A DNA stretch of 26,599 bases, from the NCBI GenBank assembly GCA_025349905.2, contig MU624747.1, positions 1 to 26,599 on the forward strand, read 5' to 3'. This document shows positions 8,098 through 17,799 of this stretch, in pieces. Positions within the stretch are counted from its first letter, which is position 1, and the number at the start of each line of letters is the position of its first letter. The DNA is from Blastocladiella britannica (lineage: Eukaryota; Blastocladiomycota; Blastocladiomycetes; Blastocladiales; Blastocladiaceae). The translations under genes and the position numbers were made by a program. Under the pieces are notes generated by a model. The model was not told where the DNA came from, did not search any database, and saw only the letters and a list, made by a program, of their open reading frames with translations.

Positions 8098-10005
8098 TCA
8101 TTTGGAAAGAGGTTGAAGCGACGCCGCACACATCTCATGAGCCATGGCCTTCCGCGCATCCCCATCGTTATACTGGAAATCGAGCCCATCGCGTTTGTCA
8201 ACACACCAGTCCAAGACGCGTCCGTCCACCAAGCTGCGGCGCGCGAGCATCCGGTCCACACACGCGGACTCCACCGACCAGGGGAGCTGGTACGTCGCAG
8301 CGGCGGTCGCCAGCCACGACAATGCGTCCACGATCTGATCCGGGGTTGCGGCGCCGTAAAGGTAGACGCAGGTAAACAACGAGGTGGGGTTGAGCAAGCC
8401 GGCCGCGAGCCATCCTTCCACGATGGCGCGCCGAGACCTGAGAATCCCGTGCACGGCCGCGGCTTCGGGGTGCAGGTCGCGGAGCTTCCACAGTTGTTCT
8501 TGGCCGCTCCACCACACCAGCCGGCGATCATTGTCGTCCAATTCATCGTCGTCAGTTGTCACGTCGGTGGGTGAGGAAAACGCGAGCTTGAGCAGATCCG
8601 AGCCGTTAAAATGCAATAGGTCCATTTCGGCAAACCGGTCCGGAATCATGCACCAGTTCAGCACGGCCAGGTCGCATGCAATCCAAGCCTGCTTGAAAAT
8701 GTCGTTGATATAAAACCCGGGCGGTTCCTCGTCGGGTTGCATTTTACGCTGGGCCCACCACTGGAGGACGGGGAGGGTTCCGGCGGAAATCGGTTCGTCG
8801 AGCTCCTGATCCACACCAAACTCGTTCTCGCACAAATCCCACCATTCCTGCAGCTCTTCGACCGTATCGTCGGCGGTAGGGATCAATGTAATCTCTGGTA
8901 AATCAAGCCCATGGTTGTTGGCGACGGAGCGCCAAAAAGCCATGACGCGGACCTTGTCGACCTTGAGCTGAATGGAGCTGGGAACCTCGATTTCATGATC
9001 GCTGTCGTCGCCCTCGTCATCATCCTCATCATCGTCCTCTTTTTCGGCAAGGGATTTAAAGTGCCATTCGAGATGCTCCAAGTGGCCCTCGCGCGACCAG
9101 TCGACCAGAAGCGTGTCAATCTCCGGCTTGAGCAGCTCCGGAATGCCATCCCACACTTTGAGCCCCTCGATCGAGAGCTGCTTCTTGACAAAGAGCGTCG
9201 CGAGCTCGATGGCGGTCATGTCGGGCTCGATCGGACTATTAACCATGCGTTTCCACCACAGGACCGGCGCAGTGCCGTGGGTGACGATGGTGGTGGCCAG
9301 ATCACGGACCGAGATCCCGCGTAGTCGGCCGGGGGCGTCGCTGGGCATTCGGCGCGACGCGATCTTTTGGCAACGCAACGTGATCCCGTCGACCGTCGCG
9401 CGGGCCTCCCACCACGCAAGCACGTCGGCTCGGCCGCCGAGTACCGCACCGAGCACCGCCGTGGTGTACGGGAACACGCTTCCATCACCACGCTTGGCCC
9501 ACCACCAGTCCAAGACCGCGACCGACTGCGCGGCGTCAATGGCGCTGGTATAATGGTCTAACGATGGAGAAGCGCCACCATAGTGATCGCAGACCCAGTC
9601 CAGGACAGTGAGCCGGCCAGAGCGGGAGGCCGCTTCAGCCAGAACCAGACCGCGGTCGTCGTTGCCAATATAGACATTATGGTCAAACCACCACTGCAGC
9701 GCGGCGACAGTCCACGGGACGTCGGGAGTTCGGCGGCGTATCGCTCGGTTGAGCCGGGTGACGCAGGACGTGGGCGAGACGTGGGTCCACCATGCGTCCA
9801 GGAGCGCCGTATCAAAGGCCGTGGCAATATCGAGCGCGCGGGCCTGCGTCAGGACCATGCGCGTGAGACGGGGGACCGCAAAGGGAGACGCGACCAGCAC
9901 GCACGAGAGCCAAAAGGTCGGGATCGGGTCGGCGATGGCCACCCCCGTCGTGCCGATGGCGTGGCACAGGATGCGCTCGAGGACGAGGTTGGGTATCTCC
10001 GCCAT
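8098..10005 (-). CDS. LDWW-repeat (ankyrin-like) protein, 635 aa
   Basis: Single-exon reading frame. I start it at MAEIPNLVLERIL (10005), because the 54 upstream in-frame residues to 10167 are Lys/Ser-rich and look like untranslated leader. The N-terminal ~50 residues resemble an F-box-like helix pair (IPNLVLERIL...). The rest is built from units of roughly 35-50 residues whose end is a tryptophan signature: LQWWFDH, LDWVCDH, LDWWWAK, LAWWEAR, LWWKRMV, LEWHFKS, LQEWWDL, LQWWAQR, LNWCMI. An acidic insertion (DDDEDDDEGDDSD) sits near the middle. I know such proteins as large families in Blastocladiomycota-type fungi. By comparison with ankyrin repeats it is probably a protein-binding scaffold. 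A second member lies at 23479-24801. Confidence 0.75.
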   Translation of the reverse strand: MAEIPNLVLERILCHAIGTTGVAIADPIPTFWLSCVLVASPFAVPRLTRMVLTQARALDIATAFDTALLDAWWTHVSPTSCVTRLNRAIRRRTPDVPWTVAALQWWFDHNVYIGNDDRGLVLAEAASRSGRLTVLDWVCDHYGGASPSLDHYTSAIDAAQSVAVLDWWWAKRGDGSVFPYTTAVLGAVLGGRADVLAWWEARATVDGITLRCQKIASRRMPSDAPGRLRGISVRDLATTIVTHGTAPVLWWKRMVNSPIEPDMTAIELATLFVKKQLSIEGLKVWDGIPELLKPEIDTLLVDWSREGHLEHLEWHFKSLAEKEDDDEDDDEGDDSDHEIEVPSSIQLKVDKVRVMAFWRSVANNHGLDLPEITLIPTADDTVEELQEWWDLCENEFGVDQELDEPISAGTLPVLQWWAQRKMQPDEEPPGFYINDIFKQAWIACDLAVLNWCMIPDRFAEMDLLHFNGSDLLKLAFSSPTDVTTDDDELDDNDRRLVWWSGQEQLWKLRDLHPEAAAVHGILRSRRAIVEGWLAAGLLNPTSLFTCVYLYGAATPDQIVDALSWLATAAATYQLPWSVESACVDRMLARRSLVDGRVLDWCVDKRDGLDFQYNDGDARKAMAHEMCAASLQPLSK

Positions 10006-10199
10006 ATTTTGCGTGCGTTTCTTTTTCTGGGGATCTGCAGACGCATTCACGCTTGATCGTAGCATCCTCTTTTTTCTTTTCTTTTTTGAACTCCCGTCTC
10101 CCCCGAAGAGAAGAAGGGCGGGATGCCTAGGTAAGACACCAACCGCCCGCCGGTGAGAGGAATACATTAAGATCAGTGGGCGGCAGAGCCGCCGGGTCG

Positions 10200-10514
10200 C
10201 TAAGGAACGTCAAATCCGACAAGTCCGTCGCCGAGCAGTGTGTTGTGGCCAGGTCTCCTTGAGGATGTCGTCCACTTGAGAGGGTCATCTTGGGGCCTGA
10301 TTGGTAGGAGGTCGGTTAAGAAAAAGTCGGAGAGGTACGTGAGGTCGCCTGCGTGGTCCCAGCTATGTGGATTGCTGAAGGTCAAGTCATCATCGCAGCA
10401 GGGGGGTATCCGTTCGCCACGTGGGCCATGGCATCGGTGACAGAGGCCGAGGTCTGGGTCTGGGTCCGGTTTGCCGGGCGCGTCACCCGGGTCAGGCGGT
10501 GGGGATCGCAACAT
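10200..10514 (-). CDS. Hypothetical small protein, 104 aa (doubtful)
   Basis: Open frame of 104 codons starting MLRSPPPDPGD, preceded on its strand by a purine-rich stretch. The N-terminus is Pro/Asp-rich. There is a possible zinc-like pair (CHRCHG...PPCC) and an acidic, hydrophobic end. No family is recognised and there is no long conserved domain. It lies between the LDWW gene and the transposase remnant. It may be a fragment, an orphan gene or chance. Confidence 0.25.
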   Translation of the reverse strand: MLRSPPPDPGDAPGKPDPDPDLGLCHRCHGPRGERIPPCCDDDLTFSNPHSWDHAGDLTYLSDFFLTDLLPIRPQDDPLKWTTSSRRPGHNTLLGDGLVGFDVP

Positions 10515-10783
10515 CCTCTCTACCCTTTTCTTTCGATGGTGGGATTTGGGCGAGCGTTATAGTCCCCTCGCGCACCGGTGGTACGTTGATATTTCTCTTC
10601 TCACTCCTTGATGGCCCTCTTGCTCTCAGTCTTTCATATCGAGAACCAACTTCAAAATATATGCTTATGCACCTATCATCGCACAGGAGTGCGATCTTGT
10701 TGCTTGATCGGTGCCGAGCATTTACGGGAGATCCTTCCTCCTTCCAGGCAGCATTCATTGCATGCATTTCGGCCAAATCAGTC

Positions 10784-12014
10784 ATGGGCATGGACTCGTG
10801 CTAACGCCACATGTGGACGGGGCGATCGGCCGCTACCCGTTCACCGCCCTGGGGATTTGTGCGTTCTTGTTTTTTATTTGATGTGTTTCATGCTCACTCC
10901 AGCAAACTTGTGTTCTACTTACAGCCGCTCAATCCCCATTGCCGTGATGCCGTCGCCCCGGATATGTCTGGTTCATGGGAGGTCAGCAAGGCTGCATATT
11001 CCCTGACTTTGCTTGCGGCCCAATATGAAGCCCCAACCGACTACTTTGGGGATGGCCGTGCAGCTAAGGTACTTATTCTCCTCATTTACTTTTGGCGCAT
11101 TACTTGTCTGATCGTTGGCCATGTTTTATTTTCCCAGCTTTACGAGCTGGTCAATACGCTGAAAACCGAGCTGGGTGACCAGGACTATACGCTGACATAC
11201 AGTAACCTTATGGATTTTGATGTCATCAAAAAAGGTATGTTTTACACTGACAAGCTTGATATGAGACTGGCCCTGAGTATAACTTTAACTGACCACCTAC
11301 TTTGACTATTCGAGTCTTTGGCAGAATGAATCCAGCCTGTCCTCTCGTATTCACGATCGGCAAGTCTTCAGCTGAGCGCGAGGCAATTCGGACAGGTACC
11401 ATTCAATAATTTTATTGGTGTAAAGCAATTCACTCAACCTTTCATTCTCTCAGCGTTTGGCCTAAACCAGGCAATCGAGCTGTGCGAATTCCACGTTTTT
11501 CAAGCACTGCGTCGGTGGCTGGATGGCCGCGTTGGTCGCGACACGGCTAAGATCATCATCTGTGACTTCCGCCAGGTGTTCAATGTGCGGACACTTGAGG
11601 AGTTCAAGGAGGCCCGCTCTTCATTTGTTACAATGGTCACGGATCTACTGCGCCCGGGTCTCTTGTGCTTCGAAGTACTTCGTGACTTCCAGCGCAACCG
11701 GTTCTCGCCTGTTTGGCTTCGTTCGTATCTGCTATATATATTTGTACCAAAAGAATGCGTGACTAACTATTGTTTCTGCTGCAGCTTACTTCCTCGATGC
11801 AGGTATGCCAAGCTCGCTTGTGTGTGGAGAGCTCTACACCAACAACATATTGGAGACGCTCTTCCGTGCGTTCGACACCATGATCCGGGTGCAATCATTT
11901 GGATCTCGCCGTACGACCCGGATGGTATTGGGTATTGGGCACTACACGTGCACGTTCCGCTGTGCCGTCGATGAGTCTGTTGTGACCGACGCCTGCAGCG
12001 ACGGTTTCTCGTGA
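10784..12014 (+). mobile_element. MULE-like transposase gene, decayed, with introns
   Basis: Recognisable exons: about 10784-10862 (contains LVLTPHVDGAIGRYPF), about 10910-11069, 11140-11230, about 11310-11398, 11455-11700 and about 11785-12014 (stop TGA). Family signatures of Mutator-type transposases appear in order: a VDG block near the start; SAEREAIRTAFG followed by LCEFHVFQALRRWLDG; and a C-terminal YTNNILETLFRAF like the TNNxxE motif of that family. The second catalytic Asp, usually in a TD(K/D)SxAE context, appears as TIGKSSAE, that is Gly. Exon phases at 10862/10910 and near 11700/11785 do not join with the best splice sites. No terminal inverted repeats were found by eye. I read it as an inactive or domesticated element. 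Confidence 0.55.
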
Positions 12015-12234
12015 TCGTGGTTCGCGAGTGACGATACCATGAAAGACTACCTACCTAGCGCGCATCCGCCTGAGAGGTATCCAGAGTCGTCGCCAGTCTT
12101 GGAGCTAGACGGGGGCGAGTTCATGGAAAGGGCTTTTACCCTAGCCCAGTTCCCAAGAGTCATGGTCCCGCGCGAAATCTGGTATGCCACGCCCTTCTCT
12201 GCGATCCGTCATGCGTGGGGCGCCATTGTTGGCT

Positions 12235-13557
12235 ATGAAGAACGATTGCGTCCTGAACGTCCACATTTTCAACTACTACCAACCGAACATCACCAACAAG
12301 GACCGTGACGAGTTCGGGAACCTGCGATCCAGCAAGGACAAGAACTCCGAGACAATGCTTGCGCTGCTTCCAGCTGTCGTGATATACCACAGCAATTACG
12401 TACGCGACGTCACCGATTACATCAAACAAGGAGTCCACCTTCCGGCCAACCACATGGCTGTCCTGCTTCGGTCTTGTCCCGCCACCGTCACCAACTCGCG
12501 CGAGACCGCAAAGAAGGCTCTCACGGGCTACGCCATTGTGCCGAGAAATGTGTACGTTTTCCTCCTTTGTATTCTTCTGGTATTTTATTCACTATTTCCA
12601 AAAAAAAAAAAAAAACAGCATCACCAGACGCCCTGCCACATGGAGATTTGGCTCAAGCCCACCTCTCGCGTGCAAGTAACCGGCTTTCTGGCGAGTGTCG
12701 TATACGAAGCGTTCATCAACGAAGAGTTTCCGGAGGTCTCGCTCGTCCTTTCTGCTCATGTCTGGCCATTTCACTGCCACGCCCTGCCTATCCAAACGAC
12801 AAGAACCAGCACTGCGACGAGACGACACTCAACGTCTGCAACGTCGACGCGATCATGACCGCGGGGGAGGGGGCACGGCCATGACGTCTCATGGCAACTT
12901 TGACGTCTACCCCTCAGACATGATCAACAAGTATGCGCACGTCCCTCTCGGGCGCACGGCCATCTTCTTGCGATCGCTCCCTACCAACTCCCCAAAGAGC
13001 ATTGCCATGAAATACCTGACCGGCACGTCATCGTCCCGACGAGAGTATAAATGTTTCAATTTCAAATCGCACTCATGTTTTTCAATTTATTGATCTTTAC
13101 ACCAAGGGAGCGGAACACGTCGAATTTTGGCTCCAAGACTTCTCCCGCTTGGAAGTCATCGGATTTCTGGCGGCCAAGAATCTCGAGGCGGCCATCATTG
13201 GCGACGGATCCAAGATGTACTTTGTCTTGAGGGCGGAAGCGTTCTCAACAACCAAAGTGCGGACTCGCCAGCCTGCGCGGACGTTACCCTCTGCGCTCCC
13301 CGGCGGCCAGAGTGCGGCGACAGGCGGCATGTTTGGTACGAACTTTTTCCGTCGTTTTTGATTTTGAGATCGCGTTGCTCACAATCCCCATTTTTTTAGA
13401 GAACTTAAAAATGTCCGAGAACGACCCCGACGGAGACGGTTCGGCTGCGGCCGCAAATGCCGCCGTCGTCAGCGATGGGGGCTTAACACCGACGGTTGCT
13501 GCAGATCCACTCGTGAGAGTTGTTCGCCGTTCGGCCCGGCTCAGTCGTTCTATTTGA
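12235..13557 (+). CDS. Unrecognised gene with two tandem ~110-residue modules; frame broken in places
   Basis: Module 1 runs from about 12388 to 12767, split by an intron at 12550-12618. Module 2 runs from about 12884 to 13257, split by an intron at 13045-13106. Both begin HxN(Y/F), continue with H(L/V)P...A(V/I)xLRS and LTG..(V/I)IVP, then after a phase-0 intron H(M/V)E(I/F)WL...R(V/L)xV(T/I)GFLA. The intron sits at the same place in both. After module 2 a third intron (13336-13399) joins GGMF to a last exon (13400-13557) encoding an Asp/Ala-rich tail ending RRSARLSRSI. Module 2 needs a one-base shift near 13025, and the frame also changes between the modules around 12780-12880. This may be a decaying gene, a missed intron or sequencing error. 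The start is uncertain (MKND at 12235, or in-frame ATG at 12184). No known family recognised. Confidence 0.45.
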
Positions 13558-13765
13558 ATACGGTGCCTATGGTGGCTGTCCCTTGAGGTTGATCAGGTTA
13601 AGCTTGAGAGCGTTCGCATCAAACGTCAAGGGAAAAACAATTTATTATGAATGGATGATCGACCGCGAAATAGACGATCTCAAGTACCTTGGCGTGGATA
13701 TCGTGCTTCCTTCAATGGCCTCAAGTCGCAGGCTCCAAATGACCAGAAATAAAAAAAATTGAAAT

Positions 13766-16700
13766 TCATGCAATGCTGCTCCCACCGCCGATCGACAGGT
13801 CGTCGCGGCCATTCCCACTATCGCCATCGCCATGCTCCTCCTCATCCTCATCATCTTCGTCCTCAGCCAGCGCCGAGAACGTGGTCGAGTTGCCCGACAC
13901 CATGGACGTTGACGCCGATTCAGCTTCCACAGCACTCACCGAGTTGGGCCGCGCAGTGCGGCGGCGGAGCCGACTGCGTTCCTTGTGCGACATCTGGGCG
14001 CGCAACGTCGCTTCACGCAGCCGCCGGCGGTACTCTTCCTGCTCGTCTTCGGATTCAGCTGGCTCCTCCTTCTGACTACGAAGGAGCCAGCTGAACGACA
14101 GCACTGAGCGCACCAGCGCCAGTGGGCGGGTAAAGAGCGACGGCGATGAGGACGAAGCGCCGCCCGAGTGCACGTCGGTCGAGTGGGCTAGACGCATGGC
14201 CTTGCGCGGTGGCGGCCGCACGCTCGCAACATCGTCGGCATCAGTATCGCTTTGACCTGCACCATCCTCATCAGCGTCGTGCGAAGCGCTACCGTACGCA
14301 GTCTCGCCCGACAGGAACGACAAGTACCCCGCCTCGGAGCCAGTTCCAGGCCGAGCCGTGAGCCCGTCGTCGTCATAGTCCGACTCGAGCATGCCATAAA
14401 TGCCGTCCGACGACATACCGTCCACGGACGGCCGGCGCCGGCGCTTTCGACTGGCACGCACAGTTCCCGCCGCCGACGTCCCCGTACCCGACGTAGTAGT
14501 CGACCCCGACGACACGGGCGTCGAGAACCGGAGCAGCACTCCGAGCTCCAAGTACTCGGTCCTGACCTGCTCGACGCGGTCAGGCGACAAGTACCGGTTA
14601 GCCGTGGCGAACGCGCGCTGCATGAGCGCCTCGATCGCCATCAGCCGCTTCTCTTCCTTTTCCAGCGCCGCATTCAAGTGGCCCGCGTGCTCCTCGCACC
14701 GCGCCAGGTCGGCCACTCGCCGGGCCTCGAACGCGCGGTTCTTATCGGCCAGCGCACGCTGTAAATCGGCCTGAATGTCTGCCAGGTTCTTCTTGCACAG
14801 CCGCTCGTTGAATACCAGCCGTGCGTGCAGCACATTGTACGCGTCGGGAAGCGCGGTGCGGAGCTGGAGCGCTTGGCCTTGCAGCGTTGCGAGCCCACTG
14901 CGCGCGTGCGCGGCCGCCGCGGCCATCGCCCACCCAGTCGCGCGCGTCAGCAGCGTCAGGCATTCGGCGTGCGCACGCAGCGACGACAGCCGGTGCGACA
15001 TGGACGCGTGCGCGGCCGAGGCGGCGCCCGCCTTGACTTCCAAGTACCACTGGAGCATGCGCGTCAGCACGGCGCGGGGCGAGTCCATGGTGGCGGTATT
15101 GGGCTCGCCGTCTTTGGTGGTCTCTGAAGATGCCAGGTGCTCCATGTGCACAAAGAGGCCAAGGAACTCGGCAAGCCAGGTGGCCGAGGCGGTCGAGGAC
15201 GTCGAGGCAGTAGCGTCCGTGGTGCTTGGCTTGGGTGTAATATCCACCTCCGAGTTGTCGCTGTCCTCACCGTCATCATTGCGGGCATCGATCTCGCCGT
15301 CCCAGATCCCGCGCCACTCGACCTCGAGCGCGCGCACCGCCGCCTGCACGCGCCCACGCACACCCACAAGCTCATGCACGCCCGCCTCGACCGCGCGCGC
15401 GGTATCGTCGATCGCCCGTGCGTCCTTGGCCAGTGCCGCGTCGGCCACCCGCTCTGCTCTCGCCACGGCCTCCGCGACGGTCCTCTGCCGCGCGGTGGCC
15501 GCATCCACTTTCCGCACCAGCTCGGCCTGGCGCGCCAGTACCGCGATCTGCGCGGCCATCCACCGGTCCTCGCACGCCAGCGCTGCCAAGTAGTCTTTGG
15601 CGGCTTGCAAGCGCGAGAACTCGCGTAACCCGCGAGCAGTGTCGTCGGCCAGCGCACGGACGGCCCCGTCGGCGGCTTGCAGGTCGGATACGGTGGTGGT
15701 GGAAACCGCGAGGCCGTCGGTCACGCCCGCCACCGCGGTGCGCATTGCCGCGAGCGCCGGGGCCAAGTCCACTCCTGTGGCCACCGTTGGCGCGGAGGTC
15801 CCGCTGGCCAACACTTCGGCCGCACGTGCAATCGCGGGCCCGACCGCGTCCAGGCCCGAGGCCACCCCGGCCGCCGCCAACTTACCGACCAGACCCGCCA
15901 GTGCCGCAAACTCGGCATCGTGCTGCGCAGCCGGCGCAGCGGCGGTCGTAAGAGGCGTGTCCGCCGACATTGACCCACGCAAAGCCGTGGCTGAGTCCAC
16001 GGCGGTAGCGGCATCACCCAGGTGCGAGTCGATCGCGGCCACCAGCACACGGGCCGCGTCGGCGGCAGTGCGGACGCCGATGGGCGACGACGGGGCTGCG
16101 AACGCGCCGGGAGTGGAGGCGGAAGTCGTGGTTGTGGAAGTAGTTGCGATGGCAATGGTGTTCGCTGCCAACGAGCGGGAAGAGGTAAGGATTTCCACCA
16201 CCGATGAGTTCGACGACTCTAATGAATCGCCTGTGGCCGACCGAGTCAGCCGCTGCTGCTGCTGCCGCGAACTGACAGTAGCAGCAAGAGAAGTGGGCAG
16301 GATCGGCGATAACTGGAGGTCGCCAGAGCCGCCAATCTCAATCAGCGACACGTCCTCGGCCGCGGCCGCGACCTGAGTGGTGACCGTGGTGGTGACCGTC
16401 CACCGGGCCCGGTCCGCAACCGCATTGATCAGTTTGACCAGCGCCGGCAAGTGCCGGGCGGCCGCGGCATTGAGCTTGCGTACGGGGCACCCGGCGTCCA
16501 CCAGCAGCCAAGTCGCCGACTCGACGTGGCCATGCGCGAGCGCTAGATCCGTGGCCGACTCGCCGGCGCGCGACAGGTGCTGGGTGATATCGTTATTATT
16601 GTCGGGGGAGGACTTGCCCGATGCCTTGGACTTGGTTTTGGACTCGGCCAGCATCGCCCACACGGCCGCCAAAGCGTCGGCGGTCTTGATGGCAGCGGCG

Positions 16701-17742
16701 GCGGCTAGCGGTGGGGTGAGTCCCTGCGGGGTGGTGTCGATGGCGTGCACGTTGGCAGCGTGGGGAGCGCGCACCAGGAACTGGACCGTGGCCAGCTGCC
16801 CAGCGGCGGCGGCCACGTGCAGCGGCGTCTGGCCCGAGGTGGAGGACCGGTTGTCGACGGGGCATCCGGCGTCTAACAGGAGCGCGAGGATGTCAGTGCG
16901 TCCTGCTTGGGCTGTTTTGTTTTCAAAGTGCGGGGGGTCAGTGAGAAGTCACAAACTGCAGTGAGAATTAAATGCACACCGGCTATATGCGATGCGGGCC
17001 AAGTGCGGTCATGCGCGCTGGACGGGTCCATGGCCGCGCGGTCAAGCAAGATACGGACATGTGCCGGCGATCCCAGTGCCGCCGCGACCTGCAACAGCGT
17101 CCACCCATCGCCCGCTCTCACCAGCGTATCGAGCGACGCGCCGCCCAACTGCGACCGGGCGGTGGTCACCAGCCGCGCAAACAGCGTCGGCGTTGATGGT
17201 GTGGATGATGATGATCCGGCAGCATGGTGGTCCAGTTCCAGCACTCGCGCCAGCAATGCGACCATCGTGTCCTTGCTATCAGCAGCAAAGGGAGCAGCAC
17301 CGGCGTCCAGCAGTGCCATGGCCATGGCCGAGGCCGTCGGGTCGGGCAAAAGCTCAATGCATGCCTGCAATGGCGTCAGTCCACCGGCAGCGTCGTCGGC
17401 CGACGCCAGATTCAGCAACCCCGCGTCGCGCATGGCGGGCACATCCGCGATGGCTGCCACAAGTGCATTTAGCGACCCGAGTGCGCGAGCCTCGATCGCG
17501 GCCATCAGCGGGTTGTGGCGGGCGGCCAGGGCTACCGGGATCGCGGTCACGGAGTGGGCCAGGGTGGCCACGGCGTGGGCGTCGTTGGCGGCGGCGGCAG
17601 TGCATAGACGCATGAGCAGCGGGGAGGTCGAGGACGGTAACGCATGGGCGGCGGCGTGACGGCGCTTGGTGCCACCACCGCTACCACCACTCTGGCGCGA
17701 GTTCTCGTCGGTTCGTTTCTGCTTGGCTGCACCTGGAGGCAT
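13766..17742 (-). CDS. Ankyrin-repeat and coiled-coil protein, 1302 aa, two exons
   Basis: Exon 1 is 16980-17742, the intron is 16912-16979 (68 nt), and exon 2 is 13766-16911; 3909 nt equals 1303 codons. The splice joins SHIA to AQAGRTDILALLLDAGCPV in phase. Residues ~40-420 hold ankyrin-type repeats (GLTPLQACIELL, GWTLLQVAAALGSPAHVRILLD, GQTPLHVAAAAGQLATVQFL, SATDLALAHGHVESATWLLVDAGCPV). Residues ~560-1000 are Ala-rich and helical with heptad-like stretches, probably coiled coil (RALADKNRAFEARRVADLAR and neighbours). The last ~250 residues are polar and disordered, with a basic KRRRR patch and an acidic DEDDEDEEE stretch close to the end. No catalytic domain is seen. The overall plan suggests a scaffold. 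It is head to head with DBR1. Confidence 0.8.
14054..14095. repeat. Perfect 14-bp inverted repeat inside the ankyrin gene
   Basis: TTCAGCTGGCTCCT (14054-14067) and its exact reverse complement (14082-14095) are separated by 14 bases. In the coding strand this encodes FSWLL..., a short Arg/Ser/Gln/Lys turn, and ...EPAES. The RNA could fold into a stable hairpin. It lies in a poorly conserved-looking part of the protein. Confidence 0.7.
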
Positions 17743-17799
17743 TTCACTTCACTGCTTTCCAGTTCGGGAAAGAGCTGCATCTCCCACCCAACTCACAAA
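17743..17799. promoter_or_regulatory. 57-bp head-to-head intergenic space between ankyrin gene and DBR1
   Basis: The ATG of the ankyrin gene (17742, minus) and the ATG of DBR1 (17800, plus) are only 57 bases apart. Any promoter must be bidirectional or lie partly inside one of the genes. No TATA-like motif is visible; the spacer is pyrimidine-rich with CACTTCACTG and CCACCCAACTC stretches. Confidence 0.5.

Noticed and set aside
10006..10167. In-frame N-terminal extension of the LDWW protein to an ATG at 10167
   Set aside because: The added 54 residues are Lys/Ser-rich without repeat character. The second family member starts with a short leader before the same helix pair.
12039..12308. 89-codon frame between the transposase and the duplicated-module gene
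   Set aside because: No family match, and splicing from the GTATGC at 12182 to the AG at 12240 produces a stop. It was not called, although it may be a remnant exon.
13520..13762. 80-codon plus-strand frame after the duplicated-module gene
   Set aside because: It overlaps the in-frame end of that gene and has a non-coding-like, AT-rich second half.
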